From Hysterium pulicare CBS 123377 (Eukaryota; Ascomycota; Dothideomycetes; Hysteriales; Hysteriaceae): DNA of 64,000 bases. This document shows, in pieces, positions 1 through 12,549 of the stretch. Position numbers and translations under genes: made by a program. The notes below the pieces were generated by a model. It was not told the DNA's origin. It saw only the letters and a program-made list of their open reading frames with translations, and ran no database searches. Positions within the stretch are counted from its first letter, which is position 1. Every line of letters starts with the position of its first letter. Location of the stretch: NCBI GenBank assembly GCA_000467715.1, contig AJFK01000854.1, forward strand, positions 18,983 to 82,982, read 5' to 3'.

Positions 1-3000
1 ACCTTCATTCGCGTATTACTGATGTATTTGATTTCCGTTGCTATCCTCTCGTATCGTAGGCAGATCCATCTATCGATGGCTCAATACCGTCAACGACAGA
101 CGATGAGAGTCTTCGTCACGTAGAATCGAACCGACACCAAGGATTGAGATCGGGGATACGAATCATTCGTAATGCTTCAACCGTAACTCCTTTCATCCGT
201 GCCGTTCGAAGCATGATCGTGCGAGCTGAAGATCAAGGCCAAGGATGTGATCATGAGTTGTTCAAAGCCACATCCATTACATTCTGGCGTGCCGTGTCTG
301 GGACGATAGCAGTAGTGATTGTACGACTAGCGCAGCTAGGAGACCCACGTCCCCAGACCCGCCCCATGTCCGCCGGTTAAATTGGACCCGTCGATATCAG
401 ATCGAATGCGAGTAGATCCCCGTTCTAGAAGAGTCGTGATTTATCAGGTTTGTCGAATGGCAAGCGCGAAATGGCGAATGGCGAACTTGGTTATTTCCTC
501 GGCTAGACTTGCAGACGAGCCGTTCGTTGAGGAGGATCCAGGCAGTAGAGAACAGTGCGCCAAAATCATTTCAGCGGGCCATGTGAAGACCTTTGGTGTT
601 CTCGCAGAAGGATCTTAAGAGTAATTGTAGGAGTTCTCTACGTCAACATGAGGCATCGGACAAAATGGGGGTAACGAAAACGTATACAATCTCCAGTCGG
701 ATCGTCCTGTTACTAAGAGACTGCGATATGGAAGTGGTCAGGCAAATTTGCTGAATTGGCGTCTCGAGGACTGACCTATGTGATCCTATAAGCCCGCAGT
801 CCACTTCTTTAAACGCCGGCCCCTAAACCATCGATATGATATGACCACTCTTTTCGGGTTCTGGTAAATCAAGAAGAAATATGGGTTACTGTGGTCTGTG
901 AGCGTGCAACGACGACCGTGATGCTCAGCTTGGCCTCGAAGAAGGGGCCTTTAGAGTTATATCTCGCTGGAAAACGTTGTCGGTATGTGTGTTCCACCAC
1001 CAGAGAGAGTTGTTCATACTAAACATTAGTGTCTCCATCCCATTTGGTGATAACTGAATCCAATAGCCTCTTCGAAGATAGTTATAACTGTACAACAGTA
1101 CCGCTAGGACATACCACTGGTCTTCGCAATAATGACAGCAAACGCTTGCGTAACAATGAATGGGTGGGAGACTGCCATGCAAAATGGTCGAGGAGGGTAA
1201 ATGTTTATATATTGAGAAGAGTGTTGTCGATTTCTCCCAAAGGAAGCGCCTTCGATGGGAAAAGAGGCTTGTCAAATGCTAATGTCGCAAGAGGACTTGG
1301 CTGGTTCAAGTTTTTGAAGAGGATCGGAGTAACAAATATTAAGGTGCTAGATTGCACGCTGTCAGCATCTTAATAAGTAACTGAGGCAGAGCCAGAAAGC
1401 TTTTCAGAGTCCGCCTGCAAAGGGACTCTGGAAAAATGCTCAGTCTGGCTCTTCTTCGACCTGTAATGTCTAGTACCAGCTTTGGAAGCCGGTGACACTG
1501 CTGGGAGAACGCTGAACGATCTTTCTGAAGATCGAAGTAGATGAGCTTCCCGCGGAAATGACGCTGAAGTTAGACTGCTGTGAATAATGTCAGCCTTGGT
1601 GTTAGCTGCACGCCGAACCCAAACTACAGCTGCCACGAGGAGATTCTGTCGCAAGCTACGGGGCTGTTCAGTATGCTCCGAGGAGTAGGCAACAACCTCA
1701 TGATGAGAAGACGACACTGCCAGAGACCAGTCCATCAATTGCTTGTAAGGCGAGACCGATCTCCGGAAGTTGCATTCTTTGGGCCAGTTGATACTTGACA
1801 ATATGACACTTCAGGTCTCTAGTCCGGTGCCGGATTCTCCTAGAACGATCCTAAATGGCATGGACAAGACGAACCACGAAACGCGTAGAAGTGATGGAGA
1901 AGCCACAGCGGAGCGATCCATTCTCTGAAGCCATTGCGTCAATATCCAAGGGGATTCATCTACTAATAGACGATAGGTGCCTCCACTATCACACGTTCCA
2001 ATCTCAGGCGTCTGGAGAAGCGGGCCGGCTACGACGACGAAGCGAAAATACCAACACACGGGCTTTCGGAATCGTACCTGGTTCAGAAGGCAGAAAAGAC
2101 GCGCTATAGAGTGAATTAATCCCTCTCTCTTGCGTGACATTAATACCCAACGCTGTGGATTGTTGAGTAGAAAAGCCTGGGAAGCGAGATGTGTGAGAGT
2201 CCGTGCTGATATCGGGAAAAATGATTCGGCGAGATCCGGAGGATTGTGGAATGTGGAGACTGGCCACTTCTCCACAACCATCTTCCAACTCTCCATCGTC
2301 ATTGATATGCGCGTACGGCACGGCTCAGCCAACAACCCCATGTGGTCAAAAAAAGGCACAAAAGAAGGAGGCTAGACGAGAAGTCAGATGATAGGAGTCG
2401 TTCATTGTTGTTGGGCCTAGCGTTTTGCCCTTGGCCCGAAAGTCTGGGGAGCCAAAGGAAGATGCACAGAAGAATGGGTTTCAAGAGTCCAACTCCAGGA
2501 CCCAGCATGCTATGGACCACGTTGGATCCCCGTTATTAGCCTCAAGTCTATTGCTCTGGACATGGAATCCCTGTACATTGCCTTAGATCTGCCTCCTGTG
2601 TGGCCGTTCTGTTGTTTTGCCGGGGTGTCCAGCTTCTTCCCCGTCTTACAACGGCTTCCAGAAGGTTGAGTCGAACCTCAATCGCCAACCAATACCTTCA
2701 ATGTTCACCAACTCAATATAGATTTACCGGGTTGGCGGGCCTGGTCGCCCTCTGGTCTTGGTGTCTGAGAGCCCGGATTGATGAGCCGGATTCCGATTTG
2801 AGGCGCTGGACGTGACCAGACCACTCAGGCTCAAGCTGATCGCCTTGCGTGCTGTCATCCCGAGATCGTGCCTCATGTTCTCAATAAGCAGATGTGTCTA
2901 GCACACGCGAATCGATATTCAGCCGGCACACTCTACTCATTGCGGCCTTTCTACCGCCCATGGGTCATGGACGCCCCAGAATCTATTCATATTTATCCGG

Positions 3001-3216
3001 TCCGCTTGACCGCTGCATCTCCTCTTGGCAAACCCGATCTGGTAAGGGATTAATCCAGGAAACATCTATATGAAGCCCTTAATTTCTGCGCTGAAATCTG
3101 TCCTGCATCTCCGATCGATTATCTTCGAGAGGCATTAAATAGCTCTGGTCGAACAGACCCCTCGAACACCAACCTTCTCACGTCCGTTTCATCGTCTTTG
3201 CTCACAGTGCTTCAAC
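1..3216. other. Long stretch without a supported gene
   Basis: Only short overlapping open frames occur here, on both strands, and none shows a recognisable domain or a convincing spliced model. The least poor candidates lie on the minus strand between about 1370 and 2360, where two frames of 140-180 codons are open, but they carry no motif I know and several lack a good ATG. They could be remnants of a decayed gene. The last 100 bases before 3217 include an AT-rich TATA-like element and a CT-rich leader, which fit the promoter of the transporter that follows. Confidence 0.5.
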
Positions 3217-5091
3217 ATGGTCGCAGCAATTCCCTCTGCTGTCAGGAAGGGTGAGGTCGAGGTTGCACAGGCCGAGGCGCCTCACCTTGCACGCGTGAAC
3301 TGGAAGAAAGATCCTGGCCTTCGGAAGCTCTATGCGTGGGCATTCATTATCTGTATTGCGTCTGCAACCACTGGTTATGATGGGTGTGTATACGTTTAGA
3401 CGGTTAATTGGAAGAACCATGTGCTGATCATGTGTTTCCAGATCTATGCTTAACAACCTCCGTATCCTTAACACCTGGACAAAGTATTTCGGTGACCCAA
3501 AGGGCTCGGATTTGGGTCTCTTGACGGCTTTGTACAGCATTGGTAGTATTGCCAGTCTTCCGGTCACTCCCTTCATTGCCGATCATTTTGGTCGGAAGGC
3601 GGCCATCGCCATCGGCTGTATTATTATGATTGTTGGTGCTGGTGTCCAAGGTGGCGCCAGGAACATATCCAGTAAGTTGAATTGCATGAACGAGGAACAG
3701 TATAAAGCTTATGAGATATAGTGTTTATGGCTGGTCGTTTTTTCATGGGTTTCGGCAATAGTTTAGCCCAACTTTCATCCCCGCTTCTGCTCACTGAGTT
3801 GTGCCACCCCCAGCACAGAGGTCGCGTCACTGCCGTGTACAACTGTCTATGGAATGTTGGTGCTATCAGTATGCCATATCCTCAAACCTTCCATATCGTT
3901 AGACCTCGTAAAACTGATATTTGCAGTCTGTACTTGGCTCACCTTCGGTACCAAGAGGATCTCTAATGACTGGTCATGGAGAATCCCCGCCCTTACTCAG
4001 GCTTTCCCTTCTATCATCCAGATCACTTTCATCTTCTTCATCCCGGAATCACCACGTTGGTTGATTGCCAAGGAGCGAAATGAGGAGGCCTTGAACATTC
4101 TCGGAAAATACCATGCCAATGGTGATATTAATAACCCGACCGTCCAGTTCGAGTTCCATGAGATTAAGGAGACGCTTCGTCTAGAATTCCAGTACCAGAA
4201 GTCGAGCAGCTATTTGGACTTTTTCAAGACCAAGGGCAACAGGTACAGGCTCATGCTTCTCGCTTCTCTCGGTCTCTTCTCTCAATGGTCTGGCAATGGA
4301 TTGGTCAGCTACTACGCTACTGATGTTTACAAGAGTATTGGAATCACCAGCTCTGACGCCCAACTTGGAGTGAGTTCTCCCAAAGACAGTGCTCTATATC
4401 CATATACTGATGCTGCCTTAGCTTAACGGTGGTCTCACTATTCTTGCTTTAATTGTCTCCGTTTCGTGCGCTTTACTTGTTGACAGAGTCGGGCGTCGTC
4501 CACTTTTCATCGGTTCCACTGCAAGCATGTGTTGTGCATTCATTCTCTGGACAATATGTGCCTCGCAGCAGGAGGGCAAGAAGAGCAAGGCGGCCGGCCA
4601 AGCCGTCATTGCCTTCATCTGGATCTTCAATGTTGCCTACGCTCTCGCTTGGTCCGGCCTTCTCGTCGCCTACACCGTCGAAATCTTGCCTTTCAAGATT
4701 CGTGCCAAGGGCCTCATGTTGATGAACTTCTTCATTCAAGCTGCCTTGACCATCAACCAGTACGTCAATCCGCTTGGCTTCGCCCATCTCAAGCCGAACT
4801 GGAAGCTCTACACTATCTACTCTGTAAGTCTACCCCGAACCATTCCATTAGCCTCTTCGTTGTCCAGCGCTTATTTTCTTACGACAACAGTGCTGGATCT
4901 TCTTTGAACTCCTCTTCGTCATTTTCCTTTATGTCGAGACCCGCGGACCCACTCTTGAGGAAGTCGCCAAGATCTTCGATGGCGAGGAGGCCCAGGTTGC
5001 CCACGTCAATCTCGAGAAGGTTGAGGCTGATGTTATGACTTCCGGATACGAAAAGAACGGCGATGTCCACGTTGAGCACTCCAGGGTTTAG
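3217..5091 (+). CDS. MFS sugar transporter (hexose/lactose permease type)
   Basis: This encodes a 12-helix sugar:proton symporter of the plasma membrane, 529 residues long, a normal length for the family. I place six exons at 3217-3383, 3442-3671, 3722-3868, 3927-4369, 4422-4823 and 4891-5091; all introns are GT-AG and keep the frame. Family signatures are visible in order: a GRK motif after helix 2, PESPRWL in the central loop, the DRVGRRP motif after helix 8, and a TVEILPFKIRAKG segment matching the conserved PxExxxxxxRAKG of sugar porters. The tail ends in a soluble stretch after ETRGPTLEE, which is also a family mark. The ATG follows TTCAAC. The substrate cannot be read from sequence; the lactose/cellobiose/quinate branches are all possible. 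No partner gene such as a glycosidase adjoins it. Confidence 0.92.
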
Positions 5092-6205
5092 GGAGCGGTA
5101 CAAGGGTGTAGATTCTCTTAATGATGAATTCAATTCAGTGTGCATATTTGGGGTTAGGAAGGGTTCTAAAAACACTTGCATATCTTAATCAACGCTATCC
5201 ATTTTTGAGGATTTTTACTCAGTACACTACCCAGATTACATTGATACGAAAATGTTTATAATTGCTGCATTGTTGTCTTGCTCATGCCTAGAGTACCAGC
5301 CTCGGAATCAAGCGACAGTCACCTTCCTAATCTACATGCGTGGTCTCACTCCACGATAACAGCCCGATATTTCCACCAATAAAACACTCCTTGCTGCACG
5401 GATCTGCAATAGCGGGAAGCAAAAAGAAAGCTTGACCCGAGTCCTCGAACAACAATGCTCAGACAAGGACTCAAATGCGATCTCAAGATCTCCCTATCTA
5501 TGCATAAACACTACCAAACATTCCTCCATTCCCCTGTCCTCCGTGCCGTCCTCCACAACCCTTTGCATGAAAAACAACCTACATCTCAAACCCGGCTCGA
5601 GTTAAATTAAGCACCAAGAGAAACAGCTGGCAAGATGCGCTAATAACAAGCGCCCATGCGGCACAGGAAAGAATTCTGGGGTTTCCCGTTCTACTAGCCC
5701 CGGTCCCCACCCCCGCTCGCCCATGATTCTGCATTTAACCGGCTAACGGGGCTAAGATCTGGGTTTTGAGATCGCCTTGTCTACGCCACCTTGATGGCTC
5801 TGCCGTTGCTTTGAACGGGGTTTGCGTCGGTGGCACTTACGCCACGACTTTGACGGCTTGTAGGGAGGGGTTAAGATGGGTTGTGGGGCTATGATCGAGT
5901 TTATGGAAGAGAAATCTGTGAAAAGCTGGAGGTGGTTCTGCTTGAACTGTAAGCCTTTGACGAATTTTTGCTTTCTCTTTTTTTGTCTACTCGAGATCGT
6001 TCGTAATGCCTTGCACGGTTCGGCCGAAATGCGCCTTCTTTCGATTCTCCGAGACAACTGATTTTTTGCAAAATATGCTCTAAGACTCTCTCGAATTCTA
6101 GATGCTATTCATCTATCAAACCATGCAAACTTAACCACTAAGTTATCAACGACGAGCTTATGATATTTAAAATGCGCTAGATACGCTTTCCAAGTATTTC
6201 AAAAG
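5092..6205. other. Intergenic, convergent gene ends
   Basis: This lies between the 3' ends of the sugar transporter and the minus-strand DHA1 transporter. Open frames here are short and without motifs. I see nothing in it beyond presumed 3' untranslated sequence. Confidence 0.6.
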
Positions 6206-7855
6206 TTACATTTTGACTTGGAACCGCGGGTTGGTTCTTATTCGCTCACCGTACATGTAGAAGAAGAACGGTAGAGGACACATAGCAAGGGCGAGAAATC
6301 CGAGCAAAGAGTTCCCCCATCCGAGCCCTAACGCTGCATATATACTTCGACCCGCGAGAGGAAGTACTGCGCCAAAGAGGGAGCGTACCGCCGTAGATGC
6401 AGCGGTGGCGCTGGCTTCGTAGAATGGATGAGCGTCGATGAAGTAGGTTGCTACGCACATCTATGTGTCGTTAGTTCTAACTTGTGCCAATTTGATAGAT
6501 CACCCGTATCCAATGGAAACGCGTGGAAGAGGAATACTTACAAAGAGTATATTAAGTCCGATCCCCATGACCATGGTCCCAAGGATCGGGACAATCCAGT
6601 GCGTATGGCTTTGCGCTGACCAACCATACCAGAACAAACCGATCGGAATGAGAAAGCAGGCAGGTATTAATGGAGGGAGTCGGTACTCGGGTTTCATCCG
6701 CCCCTCTTTAGTCAATTTCTTCAGTATGTAATCTGAGGTTCCACCGCCAATGGCTATGCCGATGAGTGAACCTATCCCCAGGCCAAGATAGGTCAACCCG
6801 ACGGTTCCTTGGGAAAAATGATATCCCTCTTGGAAGACCAGTGGAAATGTAGTAAAAAGCAGATATAGGTATCCGTATATAATGCCCTGGTAGAGAGAAA
6901 AGATCGACACAATCGGAGAACGGAAGAGAAGGTGTAGAGGACGAATGATAGACCTCACAATGTAATGAGATGTTTGGCGGTCATTCCCAAGAACAGATTG
7001 AAGGTTCGGGTTTCCAGTGTCCTTGCGTAGACGTTTGAGTTTGCGTTCCAGGAGGATAGGTGGATAAGATTCGTCTTGAAGAATGAAGGCCGCAATAGCA
7101 CCCACCCCAGAAGCAATGGCAAGTACACCGCAGATCCACCGCCACCCAATCGACTGCCCCATATATCCTCCAGCTATAGGTCCGATTACGGGACCCATCA
7201 AAGGCCCAAGTGCCCAGATAGAAATGAGCTTGCCCCTATGCTCCTGCTTAATCATATCCCCAAAGCTACCCGCGCCAAGGGTTATGGGACAGCCGCCGAA
7301 CGTCCCGGCCAAGAACCGGAAGACGATGAGGGAGCCTAAGCTATTTGAAACAGCGCAAGCTACATTGAAGATAGTGAACAGGACATTACACGTCAGATAG
7401 ACAGGCAGCCGGCCATACATCTCGCTTAGGGGGCCTAGGAACAGGGGACCAAAGAAGTAGCCTAGAATCCAGACTGAGACGACGAAGGAGGCTAGTTCGG
7501 GGTTGGAGGACTTGAAGGTTATCATAACGTCTTGGATTGCTGGGGCGAACATTGTTGAGCCTAGAGGTGTGAGGAAGGTGAGGTAGCATATTGTCATTAT
7601 ATTTTTGGCTTTCTTTGAGTTCTTCCAGTTGAGGGGTTTCTGGGGATCAGTGGGACCCTCCCAATCTATGAGATCTTCATTTACAGGAGCTCTGTGTGGC
7701 TCGCTGGCTCCTGGTGGCTGCTCTTGCTTCTCGAGGTCTTGGGAATGATGAATGTCCTCGTCTTTCTGAGCAGAGGTGCCTAGCTCTACTGAGTGTTTGT
7801 TGTCCGGCCGACTTGATTCCACTTCTGACGCATCTTCTGGTATCAGAGCTGCCAT
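6206..7855 (-). CDS. MFS multidrug transporter, DHA1 type
   Basis: A 522-residue drug:proton antiporter of the 12-helix DHA1 group, expected in the plasma membrane. Two exons on the minus strand: 7855-6542 and 6460-6206, with a GTAAGT donor and a CATAG acceptor, phase 0. The soluble N-terminus of about 85 residues ends in DWEGPTDPQKPLNW, a hallmark of fungal multidrug and polyamine-type transporters. It is followed by SVWILGYFFGPLFLGPLSEMYGR (motif A region), FRFLAGTFGG, and the motif C region GPLMGPVIGPIAGG. The end carries GLGWGNSLLG, shared with the transporter at 15534-17124. An open frame extends upstream to 7930 but its first codon is TTG, so I take the ATG at 7855. It is divergent from the Zn2Cys6 regulator at 8568, which is a likely controller. 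The substrate is unknown. Confidence 0.92.
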
Positions 7856-8567
7856 GATCTTGCAATGAATTGAGATCAATATGAGTTTCGAATCCAGAAA
7901 GTGTTGAAGTGATGGAAAGTTTCTCTCCAACGATCACGTGATACCGTAAAACGGAACTGGAATCAGTCTATAGAAAAGAAACAGAGTATTGATAGTACTT
8001 CGAAGCATACTGAAGAAGGACAGCCTCACGCTACAGGAAATGCCCCTCTTAAAGGTAACTATCCCCGCAACTTTTAGGGCGGACAAAGTGAGGGCGGAGG
8101 CTAGTGAGGGCAAAGGGCGCTAGCGTATGGAGTAGTTTACCGAGGTAGTACTAACCCTTGCGGGATAGCGTATATCAAACCTGCATCCTCTCTGTCACCG
8201 CAGTAGAGTCCGTTGCTGGGGATATTGTGACTCTGATGGTTTTCTACAATCAGCAGGCTGGTCATATGTTTGTATCTATTCGTGGTCGAGGAGACGCATC
8301 CTTGTCTGCGATATCTTACAAAGTCATCTCACGGCTCGGCTCGGTTCTTCCCGACAAGTCGTTTCTCGTCGCGTTCGCATTCGCGTTCTTATTCACCGTT
8401 TTTCGACCAGTTCGTGGTATCCAATCAAACACTTTTGACTGTCTGAACAACTCGGCTGCCATCTGCATAATCCATCGCACACTAAGCCGAAAGCCCGCTG
8501 CGGGAACCTCTGGCGTCTGCACCTTAGCCGCACCTTTATCGGTGGAACCACATATATCTCTGGCCCA
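7856..8567. promoter_or_regulatory. Shared divergent promoter of DHA1 pump and regulator
   Basis: A 712-base region between two divergent genes. It holds a palindromic CACGTG near 7936, a pair of AGGGCGGA direct repeats at 8076 and 8091, and TAGCGTAT repeated at 8121 and 8166. These may be binding sites for the adjacent Zn2Cys6 regulator or others; assignment is inference. A plus-strand open frame covers 8158-8580 but overlaps the regulator's start and has no motif. Confidence 0.45.
8076..8098. repeat. AGGGCGGA direct repeat pair, candidate operator
   Basis: Two exact copies of AGGGCGGA start at 8076 and 8091, 15 bases apart. They are followed by two looser GAGGGC/AAGGGC copies up to 8118. 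Zn2Cys6 proteins usually contact CGG triplets, and each full copy contains one. Function is inferred only from position in the shared promoter. Confidence 0.35.
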
Positions 8568-9975
8568 ATGCCTCGTTTAGGGCACAAGAAATCTCGAAAT
8601 GGCTGCAAGCAATGCAAAGCTAGGCATGTAAAGGTACGAGCATCACTCATCGCCATTCGTGAAACGTGCTGATGGCCATTAAGTGTGACGAAAATAAGCC
8701 TTGTTCAAGCTGCGCAAGGCATAACGTGCAATGTAGTCTGGTCACATTTGGCCCAGAAGATGTCCCGTCTGCGGGTAGTATTAGTTCCGTCTCCAGTCAA
8801 AGTCAAAAGGTGCATCTTCATGATCCAGTATATACCGCAGCACTAATTGTATATTTCAGCCCTTTATAAAGAGTGAGGGAGGCGAAGCATCCAATCAATC
8901 ACATCCTCCATCATCACTACCCATCGAATATGTGCTAAATCCGTCTCCAGTGGGAGGCAGTGCTTCTACCGTCGAGACTAATTCCAATCCTTCGACTCCG
9001 GACCCATTTCCCTACTTCGCCAAATTCAGCAAGAAGACGGACTTCGACGAGGCTAATAAGTGGACCCGGGACCTTGAGCTGATGCACCATTGGACATACT
9101 GTACATCTCTTAGTCTGACTGTCGACAATGCAGAAGTCCAGCATGTGTGGCAAATCAAAGTTCCACACATGGCTGTGACGCATACGTTTCTCATGCACCA
9201 AATCCTAGCATTATCGGCTCTTCATCTTGCTCATCTCCAGCCAGAAAATAGAGGCCGCTACTCTGTCCTCTTCACACATCACCAAGATCTCGGCGTTAGT
9301 ATCATGAGGAAAATGCTTTCGAATGTGACGGGAGAAACTTGCCACGCCGTATTTGCAGCATCGACACTCGTCATCCTAAACACGTTTGCATCTAGCTCGC
9401 TATCGGAAGATATTTCACAAACACCGGTCGACGACCTGTTAGATCAATTCGTTTTGATTCAAGGAATGTATTCGATTCTGAGATCTGCGTGGAATCTCAT
9501 AGCCGAGGGCCCATTGTCAGCCCTTGTACAACTCCGCGGTACCGAACCATCACAGCAGCCATTAATGCAGGAACTTTTGAGGCGCATAGATGATGTCGCG
9601 CTATATATCGACACAAAAGACGTTGCAGACGAAGTTCAGGTACCGTGTCTCGACGCAATTGCGAGACTGAAGGAAGTAATCAACATGGGTAATTCAAGCA
9701 CGGACAGTCGAGAACTTCGAGTAGCCTTCACTTGGCCTATAAGGATATCTGCGGACTTCATGTCCCTTCTTCGGCATCGCCAGCCGGTCGCTATTGCAAT
9801 TTTGGCCTATTATTGCGTCACCCTGTACGTTGCGGAGCCTTTGTCGTGGTTCATGCGGGGGTGGGCTCCAAGAGTCGTCGGTGCAATATCGCATTCAGTT
9901 GATCCAGCCTGGCAGGAGCTAGTTCGCTGGCCATTGGACTTCATCCTAGCTGAATCAAAGGAGGCCCGTAGCTGA
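8568..9975 (+). CDS. Zn2Cys6 transcription factor, Upc2/Ecm22-like architecture
   Basis: A 435-residue nuclear regulator. Three exons: 8568-8633, 8684-8809 and 8860-9975. The first intron splits the zinc cluster: six cysteines at residues 13, 16, 23, 29, 32 and 39 give C-x2-C-x6-C-x5-C-x2-C-x6-C, a complete Zn2Cys6 binuclear cluster. A serine-rich linker follows. The C-terminal two thirds resembles the ligand-sensing fold of the Upc2/Ecm22 sterol-regulator group: LMHHW near residue 105, HQILALSALHLA, and a late RHRQPVAIAILAYYCVTL stretch followed by a tryptophan-rich WFMRGW segment. That C-terminal layout is also found in many Upc2-like proteins not tied to sterols, so I do not claim a sterol role. 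It is divergent from the DHA1 pump, whose expression it may control. Confidence 0.88.
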
Positions 9976-10666
9976 GCGCAGGCGGTAACGACGACGACCG
10001 ACCCATAGCTGTTTATGTTTGATCGGTTGATTATCGGGCAGCTCGAACTACTTAATAGATGTCTCTTCTACTTTACCATTATCCATCTATCGCATGGCTG
10101 ATTCACCAAGAAGTCGATATACGGGAATACTGGCCAACACCATGTTCAAAGGATTAGCCCTGCAGCATCAAATTTTGTCGCATGACAGGGCTATCGCACT
10201 TAGCGGCCTAGACTTAAAACGCAGCGTGGGCCCAAACTTTTTTAGCAATACAGAAAATCACGCCGCCTGTTATTCAGCGGTTGTCTTTATGGTATATTCA
10301 GAATGCATATGCAACATGAAAGGCAGGCTGGATTGGGGGCACACCACGCGTATACCAACTACACACCACAATTTCGTAATGAACATAAACGATTCCGCCG
10401 AATTATATCCGACAAACCACGATCTCGAAGGCCCCGCAAGGTAGTTCAAGATATTTAGCTTAAGCAGAATAAAGTGGATTGTACAAGGGTTGCCAGCAGT
10501 AGAAAGCAGAGAATTCAAGTTTATAGGATATCCCCAAACTTCGCACAATATCTAATCCACAGACTTTTTAATCTAGCAATACAGTCTATACTTGCACTAC
10601 TTTTCCAGAGACCCACTAAGTTTTCAACACGAGCAATTTCGCGGCTTGACCAAATATACAAATTCA
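9976..10666. other. Intergenic, convergent gene ends
   Basis: This lies between the 3' ends of the regulator and the minus-strand DHA2 transporter. A 116-codon plus-strand frame at 10094-10444 starts with ATG but shows no domain and lies in low-complexity AT-rich context; I do not call it. Confidence 0.55.
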
Positions 10667-12549
10667 CTAACCCCCTGCAACACCCGGCTCGAGGAACAGC
10701 TTCTCCCTCTTCATAAGGAGGCTGGCAACCAACCCCACCGCACCAGCCGTAATGACCAAAATATACCCATCGTTGATCGCATGGACGATTCCGCTCACGA
10801 CTCTCGCCCTGACCTCATCAGTAACTCGATCAGAAGTAAATACCGCACTCTTGGCTCCGGCAAGCGCAGCATGAATATCGTTGGCCGAGAAATCAAGTCC
10901 CCGCAGCGCATCTTGCACATGTCTGAATCCGATATTCTGGAAAACCGTCGAAGTAATCGTCAAGGCGATGACGATAGAACCAATTTGTGCCGCGTTAATG
11001 AAACCAATGGCATCCGGGACCCGAACTGGATCTACTTTTGCGGCTGCGATGGAATAGGCGGCTTGTTGAGCTGCACCGGCACCTATAGCTATCAAAACGC
11101 TGTATCCGTATATTGTGGAAGTCGAAGTGTTTGGTCCGACGGTGGAATACATGAGTGCGCCGCCGATCGTTATGAAGATTGAAGAGATCAAGTACCAAGG
11201 CATGTAGTAGCCTAGTTTTGGCATCGCGATTCCGTTTACAATGACGAAGAAAATACTGATGATTACAAAAGGGAGGAGACGCACGGCGGCATCGACACCG
11301 TTATCGCCGCGGGTGAACTGGAAGAAGATTGGAATGTAATAAATCGGGATGAATAGCGCTGTGATCGAGGTCGCAGTACCAATATATAGGAGGATGAGAC
11401 TGCGGCGTCGAAGGAAGTCTCCTGGGAAGAGCCGGTCCTTCGGTGTGGTCAGAAAGGAGAAGTACTGCGTGACGATAAAGGTTAGCAGTATAACGCCGAA
11501 GACGACGAAGATAGCGATAGTTCGACCGTCATCCCATCGCCACAAAGTTCCACCAAAGGTGAAGATCATGACGAAGCTGGTATAGAGACCTGCGTTTAGA
11601 ACGACGCCCAGCCAGTCGATGTGTTTCAGTCGGATTCCCAGGGAAATATTGGGTTGAGGCGTGTAGGAATCCAATACGAAGAAGTAGACGGGGGAAAACA
11701 AGCCGAAGAGAACGAGATTGATGTAAAAGGCCTACGAGATAGGTTAGTGTACGACGTAAGTGCTTTCGATTCGCTATCAATCTTACCCATCTCCAAGTAG
11801 CGGAACTATCAGCAAAGGATCCACCGATGACGGGACCCAATATACATCCAATACCCCAGATGACACCGCACCCGCTCATGTAGAGAGGTCGCCTCTGTAT
11901 CGTGGTATTGATAGAGAAGATGTTCAGTAACCCTAGGTACATGCCAGCTCCACCGGCACCTGCCCAGACGCGGCCTACAATGAAGGCATTCATAGACTAG
12001 GAAGATGTCAGATTAGCTCATAAAAAGGAAATGTGCTTCGTCCTTACCGGAGCTCCTCCGCACAACGCACTTCCAGCTTCGAACATCACGAGGCTTGCAA
12101 CGTAGAGCCTAATACCCAGTTAGAAAGTTATCATTCGTGTGATTCCCAGCGAACGCCTACCATTTTACGTCGAAGATTCCGAAAGCTTTACTCAACGATA
12201 GGATCGTGGCTATGGATCCTAGCGGAAACCCAATTCCCAACCAACCCAGCTTCTCCACCTCTCCGAATGTCTCAATGACTGCTGCTTGAACATCGGCAAC
12301 GATCGTTGTGTCCAAACCATATAGGAAAGCTGACGAGAAGACCGCGAAACAAACTAATATCCACTGGAACGTATTATATTGGGCTCCCGGCTCGGAATCA
12401 TTTGATCCTTCTGGTGCAGCATCCGAAGTCGATTTTTCGATGTCATTCATTGGAAGGTCTGGAGATGATGACTTGGTCTCATCCTTCTCAAAGTCGGAAG
12501 CAAGGTCTGTGTTGGAGGTCGTTGTCGATCGAGCTAATGGTGTCGTCAT
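10667..12549 (-). CDS. MFS multidrug transporter, DHA2 type (14 helices)
   Basis: A 574-residue drug:proton antiporter of the DHA2 group, the class that often exports fungal toxins and antifungals. Four exons on the minus strand: 12549-12161, 12108-12048, 11996-11787 and 11731-10667, each junction GT-AG and in frame. An acidic, serine-rich cytosolic N-terminus of about 65 residues precedes helix 1 (FQWILVCFAVFSSAFLYGLD) with the family's LDTTIV motif. Later come GRVWAGAGGAGMYLG, the motif C region GPVIGGSFADSSATWRWAFYINLV, and the extra helices typical of DHA2. The C-terminus is short and ends LEPGVAGG. The nearest gene upstream is the reductase at 13872, transcribed away from it, so they may share control. 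The substrate is not deducible. Confidence 0.92.

Noticed and set aside
1811-2359. Minus-strand frame of 182 codons in the first gap
   Set aside because: It begins with a non-ATG codon, shares the region with another equally open frame, and shows no motif. It was left as a possible remnant only.
7856-7930. N-terminal extension of the DHA1 pump reading upstream from 7855
   Set aside because: The extension opens with TTG, not ATG, and adds hydrophobic residues unlike the soluble N-termini of this family.
10094-10444. Plus-strand frame of 116 codons with ATG
   Set aside because: It has no motif, its composition is irregular, and it lies between two convergent gene ends.
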